Assembly (NCBI GenBank): GCA_020849325.1
Contig: JADLGL010000073.1
Span: 1 to 42,560, forward strand
DNA: 42,560 bases
Source of the DNA: Bauldia sp.
Lineage (GTDB): Bacteria; Pseudomonadota; Alphaproteobacteria; Rhizobiales; Kaistiaceae
Direction of reading: 5' to 3'
Shown: one piece after another, positions 39,668 to 42,560 of the stretch
How positions within the stretch are numbered: position 1 is the stretch's first letter
Layout: every line of letters starts with the position of its first letter
The notes under the pieces: generated by a model
Seen by the model: the letters and a program-made list of their open reading frames with translations, nothing else
Told to the model about the DNA's origin: nothing
Database searches by the model: none
Program-made: the position numbers and the translations under genes

Positions 39668-40180
39668 ATGCTTCGCCTCATCGCCGCCGCCAGCCTCCTC
39701 GTCGCCACCGCGTCGTCCGCCGCGGCGCTCACCATCACGGGGACGGCCGAGGTCATCGATTCGGACCTTCTGGTGATCGACGGCTACCGGGTCTACCTCC
39801 TCGGCGTAGAGTCGGTGGAGGCGCAGCAGCTCTGCACGATCGGCACGCAGGCCTGGGAATGCTATCCGGCCGCGGTCCGGCAGTTGCAGACCATCATGTC
39901 GGAAGGCGTCGCGACCTGCGAGGTGATCTCCGGACCGAACTTCCTGATGGAGGTCATCGCCCGCTGCACGGTCAACGGCGAGGACGTCGGCGAACGCCTC
40001 GTCCGCTCCGGCTTCGCGCTGCCCGTCACCGCCGAGACGGAGGTGTATGCCGAAGCCTTCGCGGCGGCCCAGGCGGCCGGCGTCGGGTTCTGGCAGGGGA
40101 CGGTGACGCCGCCGGCGGAATGGCGGCGCGCCAACGGCATCCTCGCGGGGCGGCCGCCCTTCCGGCCAGTGGCGCCGTAG
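39668..40180 (+). CDS. Secreted SNase-like protein with degenerate catalytic site
   Basis: 170 residues from ATG 39668 (GGAG upstream), signal peptide to about SAAA. The thermonuclease fold is visible: GTAEVIDSDLLVIDGYRVYLLGVESVEAQQLC, a four-cysteine pattern (QQLC, WEC, ATCEV, ARC), LVRSGFALP and AAQAAGVGFWQG. The catalytic arginine is Tyr and the calcium-binding Asp of the GID motif is Glu, so it is probably not a nuclease. It is clearly homologous to the N-terminal domain of the 26146-27384 protein. Confidence 0.72.
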   Translation: MLRLIAAASLLVATASSAAALTITGTAEVIDSDLLVIDGYRVYLLGVESVEAQQLCTIGTQAWECYPAAVRQLQTIMSEGVATCEVISGPNFLMEVIARCTVNGEDVGERLVRSGFALPVTAETEVYAEAFAAAQAAGVGFWQGTVTPPAEWRRANGILAGRPPFRPVAP

Positions 40181-40320
40181 GTCGCGCGGCCTCGCGTGCT
40201 TCGTCGAGTCGACGCGCTCCGCGCCGGGCATCGGCAATTCGTCGGGCCGATCTTCGTCGAAGCGGGACATCCGCTTCAGGAGCGACGCCGCCTTGAGCGG
40301 ATCACGCTCTGGTGCTTTGG

Positions 40321-40445
40321 CGCATTCGGGATCATGCCCGGAGCGACCGCTCGTTTCGCCTCGCCCCGAACGGGGCGAGGGAAACAGGCACGAGTGCAAT
40401 GGTCGGGCGACGCCAACACGGGATCTTCCGAAGGCGTCACGCCCA
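40321..40445. repeat. Dispersed repeat copy B (about 125 bp)
   Basis: Starts CGCATTCGGG and contains CCTCGCCCCGAACGGGGCGAGG (a strong hairpin at 40358-40379) and GGTCGGGCGACGCCA. It aligns to 29664-29785 throughout. It lies between convergent genes (40180 + and 40449 -). Confidence 0.8.
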
Positions 40446-41225
40446 TCAGTTCGGCGCGAGCTGGTTGTTGGGCATCCGGGCGTTGGTGAAGATGGTGCCG
40501 TCCTGGATCGTGTTGCTGAGGATCGCCGAGGTGAGGACGGCGGCGGTGAAGTCGGTCCGCGTCAGGTTCGCGCGGGCGAGGTCCACGTCGTAGAGATAGG
40601 CGTCGACGAAGGTGGCGTCGGTGAGGTTCGCGCCGGCCATCCGGGCCTCGCCGAAATAGCCGCCGTCTCCGGTCACGCCGGAAAGGTCCGCCCGCAGAAG
40701 CGTCGCCTGGTAGAAATCGGCGGTCAGGAGGTTCGTGCCGACGAGGCTCGCATCCGTGAGCACCGCGTTCTCGAGGTCGCTGCCGGTGAGGTCGGCGCCG
40801 TCGAGCGTCGCGCGGATGAGGCGGATGCTGCCCATGAACGCGCCGCGCATCACCGCGCCGGTGAAGTTCGCGCCGCTCGCATCGGCCTCGAACATCAGCA
40901 CCCGGTCGGCGGTCACGCCCGAAAGGTTGGCGAGGATCAGGTCTGTCTTGTTGAGGTTCGTCGCCGTCAGATTGGCGCCGGAGAGATTGGCCGAGCGGAG
41001 GATCGCCCGGTGGAAGCTCGCGTCGCGGAGATCCGCGCCGGAGAGGTCCGCGCCGGTCAGGTTCCGGCGCTGGAGCTGGGCTCCGACGAGGTTGCAGTTG
41101 GGGCAGTCGTTCGTGGTGCCGGCAAGGAACGCCGCCTCCCGTTCCTGGGCGCGCGCGGGGGCGACGAGGACGAGGGTTGCCGCGAGAACGGCAAGGACCG
41201 AGAGAACACGGCGCGCGGGGTTCAT
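40446..41225 (-). CDS. Secreted pentapeptide-repeat protein
   Basis: 259 residues from ATG 41225, overlapping the upstream stop as ATGA. The signal peptide ends VAPARAQ. Residues about 40-245 are A(D/N)LxX pentapeptide repeats (for example LTGADLSGADLRDASFHRAILRSANLSGANL), forming a right-handed quadrilateral beta-helix. A CPNC motif just after the signal may form a disulfide cap. Cytosolic members of this fold mimic DNA and protect gyrase, but export makes that unlikely here; a periplasmic scaffold role is possible. It is co-transcribed with the 41222 gene. Confidence 0.85.
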   Translation of the reverse strand: MNPARRVLSVLAVLAATLVLVAPARAQEREAAFLAGTTNDCPNCNLVGAQLQRRNLTGADLSGADLRDASFHRAILRSANLSGANLTATNLNKTDLILANLSGVTADRVLMFEADASGANFTGAVMRGAFMGSIRLIRATLDGADLTGSDLENAVLTDASLVGTNLLTADFYQATLLRADLSGVTGDGGYFGEARMAGANLTDATFVDAYLYDVDLARANLTRTDFTAAVLTSAILSNTIQDGTIFTNARMPNNQLAPN

Positions 41226-41683
41226 CGAAGCGCCTCGCGCATCACCTGATACATCGCCTCGCAGCGCGCCGGGTCCGGCGCGTTGGCCCAGCCGGTGTCG
41301 GCGAGCAGCGTCGTCGTGCAGGCCGTCTCGATGTCGGTCGCCGTGAGCCATTGCTCTTCGAGCCCGATCGCGATGGCGCGGGCATCGGCGAGGGCGAAAT
41401 CGCGATAGAACAGCATCGCGCACTCGTCGTAATAGACGAACAGGCGGAGGCCCGGCGGCAAGGTGTCGAATGTCGGGCCGTTGATCTTCATGATCAGCCC
41501 GTCCTCGACCTCGATCAGCGTATCGGCGCGGTTGTAGATCGCCGTCTGCACCTCGGGGCAGTTCGTGCGGACGCCCTCGATGTAGTATTCGCCCTGATTG
41601 TACTCGAAGATCTGCGCGGACGCCGGCGGCGACGCGAGCGCGGCCATTGCGAGGGCCGCGATGCCGAGCGGAAGCACTTTCAT
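41222..41683 (-). CDS. Secreted hypothetical protein
   Basis: 153 residues, signal peptide MKVLPLGIAALAMAALASPPASAQ. The mature part has four cysteines (TNCPEV, DECAML, TACTT, ARCEAM) and helical character (FALADARAIAIGLEEQWLTATDIETACTTTLL). It is not recognised. Its stop overlaps the start of the pentapeptide-repeat gene by four bases, so the two are translated together and may interact. Confidence 0.7.
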   Translation of the reverse strand: MKVLPLGIAALAMAALASPPASAQIFEYNQGEYYIEGVRTNCPEVQTAIYNRADTLIEVEDGLIMKINGPTFDTLPPGLRLFVYYDECAMLFYRDFALADARAIAIGLEEQWLTATDIETACTTTLLADTGWANAPDPARCEAMYQVMREALR

Positions 41684-41721
41684 GCGGCGACCTCCCTGGA
41701 TCGTGCGGAATCGCTGCGAGG

Positions 41722-42483
41722 TCACGGTTGCACCAGTGCTTCGGCGATCACTTCGAGGCGGGTTGAGCTCTCGAAGTAGTTGGGGTTCTCGAGGCCGGTG
41801 ACAGGATCGTACTGGCGCTGGCCCGGCTTGCGGAAGTAGTGGCGCTCGATCGTGACGTGGCGGCCGTCGACCACCGCGACGCACTGGCGCTTGAGGAAGC
41901 GGCCTTCGATCTCCGTCTCGCCCGGCAGCGGATCGAGATCGGTGCAGGTGAAATTGGTGAAGCCGTAGATGCCCATCAGCGCGTCGCCGGCGGCCTCCGC
42001 GATCTCGCGGTAGCGCGTCGGCTCGCGCGGGTCGGTGAAGACCCGGTAGCCCTGGACGAGACCGGCGCCGTCGATCAGTAGCGAGAAGATCACCTTGTGG
42101 CCGACGAAGACGTTGGCGGCGAACGGGCCGGGCGCGAAGTACTGGGAGCGATAGGCAAGGCCGACATACTCGGTCTCGTCGTCCTCGGTGAACCACACCT
42201 CGTAGAGGCCCGTGACCGGATCGGGGCGGCAGCGCGCGAAATCGGCGAAGGAATCGAGCCGGAGGGACGGCGGACCGCCGTTCGTCCCGCAATGGGGGTC
42301 GAAATAGCGGGCGGGGATGTCGGCGACGGGCGTCCCCAGCGGCAGTTCCCAGATGCGCGCCTTGAAGTCGTCGACCGGCTGCGGCTGGGCCGATGTCCCG
42401 GCGGCCGGGAGGACGAAGGCGGCGGCGAGGAGGAAGGCGGCCGTCGCGTTGGTCGCGCGCGAGGCGAGGCGGATGCTTGGCAA
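41722..42483 (-). CDS. Secreted hypothetical protein
   Basis: 253 residues starting from TTG 42483, supported by AAGGA eight bases upstream; no in-frame ATG gives a complete signal peptide. The signal peptide (ATNATAAFLLAAAFVLPAAGTSAQ) is followed by a mature domain with paired cysteines (DPHCGTNGG, FARCRPD, FTCTDLD, KRQCVAV) and many aromatics. It is not recognised. It lies 38 bases upstream of the 41222 gene on the same strand, so a three-gene operon of exported proteins is likely. Confidence 0.65.
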   Translation of the reverse strand: MPSIRLASRATNATAAFLLAAAFVLPAAGTSAQPQPVDDFKARIWELPLGTPVADIPARYFDPHCGTNGGPPSLRLDSFADFARCRPDPVTGLYEVWFTEDDETEYVGLAYRSQYFAPGPFAANVFVGHKVIFSLLIDGAGLVQGYRVFTDPREPTRYREIAEAAGDALMGIYGFTNFTCTDLDPLPGETEIEGRFLKRQCVAVVDGRHVTIERHYFRKPGQRQYDPVTGLENPNYFESSTRLEVIAEALVQP

Positions 42484-42560
42484 ATGTCCATCCTTCTCAT
42501 GCCCGCCGGCATCGCAAAGGCCGACGCAAGCGGGGATTCGGGTGTGGCCGGGGGGCCGTG

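Overview
The window is GC-rich chromosomal DNA with one integrated phage-like element. The gene content suggests an alphaproteobacterium, probably of the order Hyphomicrobiales. The grounds are the TolB-Pal arrangement, the EF-P/EpmA/EpmB set, a HK97-type prophage with a GTA-gp10-like tail chaperone, a DUF2125-like protein, the PQQ/lanthanide-type ABC cluster and the dispersed intergenic palindromes. The genus cannot be named from the sequence alone.

Layout. 1-1948: the 3' part of tolB and complete pal (cell-envelope Tol-Pal system). 1983-2162: a long inverted-repeat element. 2182-5206: epmB and epmA on the minus strand, divergent from efp; together they make and modify elongation factor P. 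5324-5397: tRNA-Gln(CTG). 5379-22780: a 17.4 kb element bounded by a 19-bp direct repeat of the tRNA 3' end. Its left 5 kb carries accessory genes: two unknown proteins, a putative ADP-ribosyltransferase with a small overlapping partner, a secreted protein, an HUH-type Rep-like protein and an unknown 153-aa protein. Next comes a strikingly structured palindrome (10039-10114). A co-directional, tightly overlapping head/packaging operon follows (20753 down to 10291, minus strand), then a tyrosine recombinase at the right end. The morphogenesis genes are in an unusual order (portal first, terminase near the end), and no lysis, tail-tip or repressor gene is recognisable. This fits a reduced prophage, a satellite or a domesticated particle.

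22929-27384: chromosomal genes on the minus strand: a secreted protein, a TetR regulator, a small membrane protein, a DUF2125-like protein and a secreted protein with a degenerate nuclease-fold domain. 27662-29655: a three-gene cassette of an ExbB/TolQ/MotA-like channel, a single-helix ExbD/MotB-like partner with an unfamiliar periplasmic domain, and a two-helix membrane protein. 29838-34897: an ABC cluster of the type linked to PQQ-dependent alcohol dehydrogenases and to lanthanide uptake (lut): a divergent ATPase, a cupredoxin-like protein that has lost its copper ligands, a Tat-exported YVTN beta-propeller, a substrate-binding protein, an ABC-2 permease and a lipoprotein. 34942-35103: a hairpin and a tandem pair of 63-bp palindromic repeats. 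35104-38832: a GldF-GldG fusion followed by a DUF4340-like protein, with no ATPase next to them. 39105-42483: small secreted proteins, including a second degenerate nuclease-fold protein and a pentapeptide-repeat protein.

The strongest candidates for something undescribed are the compact element (gene order, HUH Rep with a possible antisense RNA, T-shaped palindrome, ADP-ribosyltransferase pair), the ion-channel cassette beside the lut-like cluster, and the ligand-less cupredoxin inside that cluster. All functional statements come from reading motifs; no database search was run.
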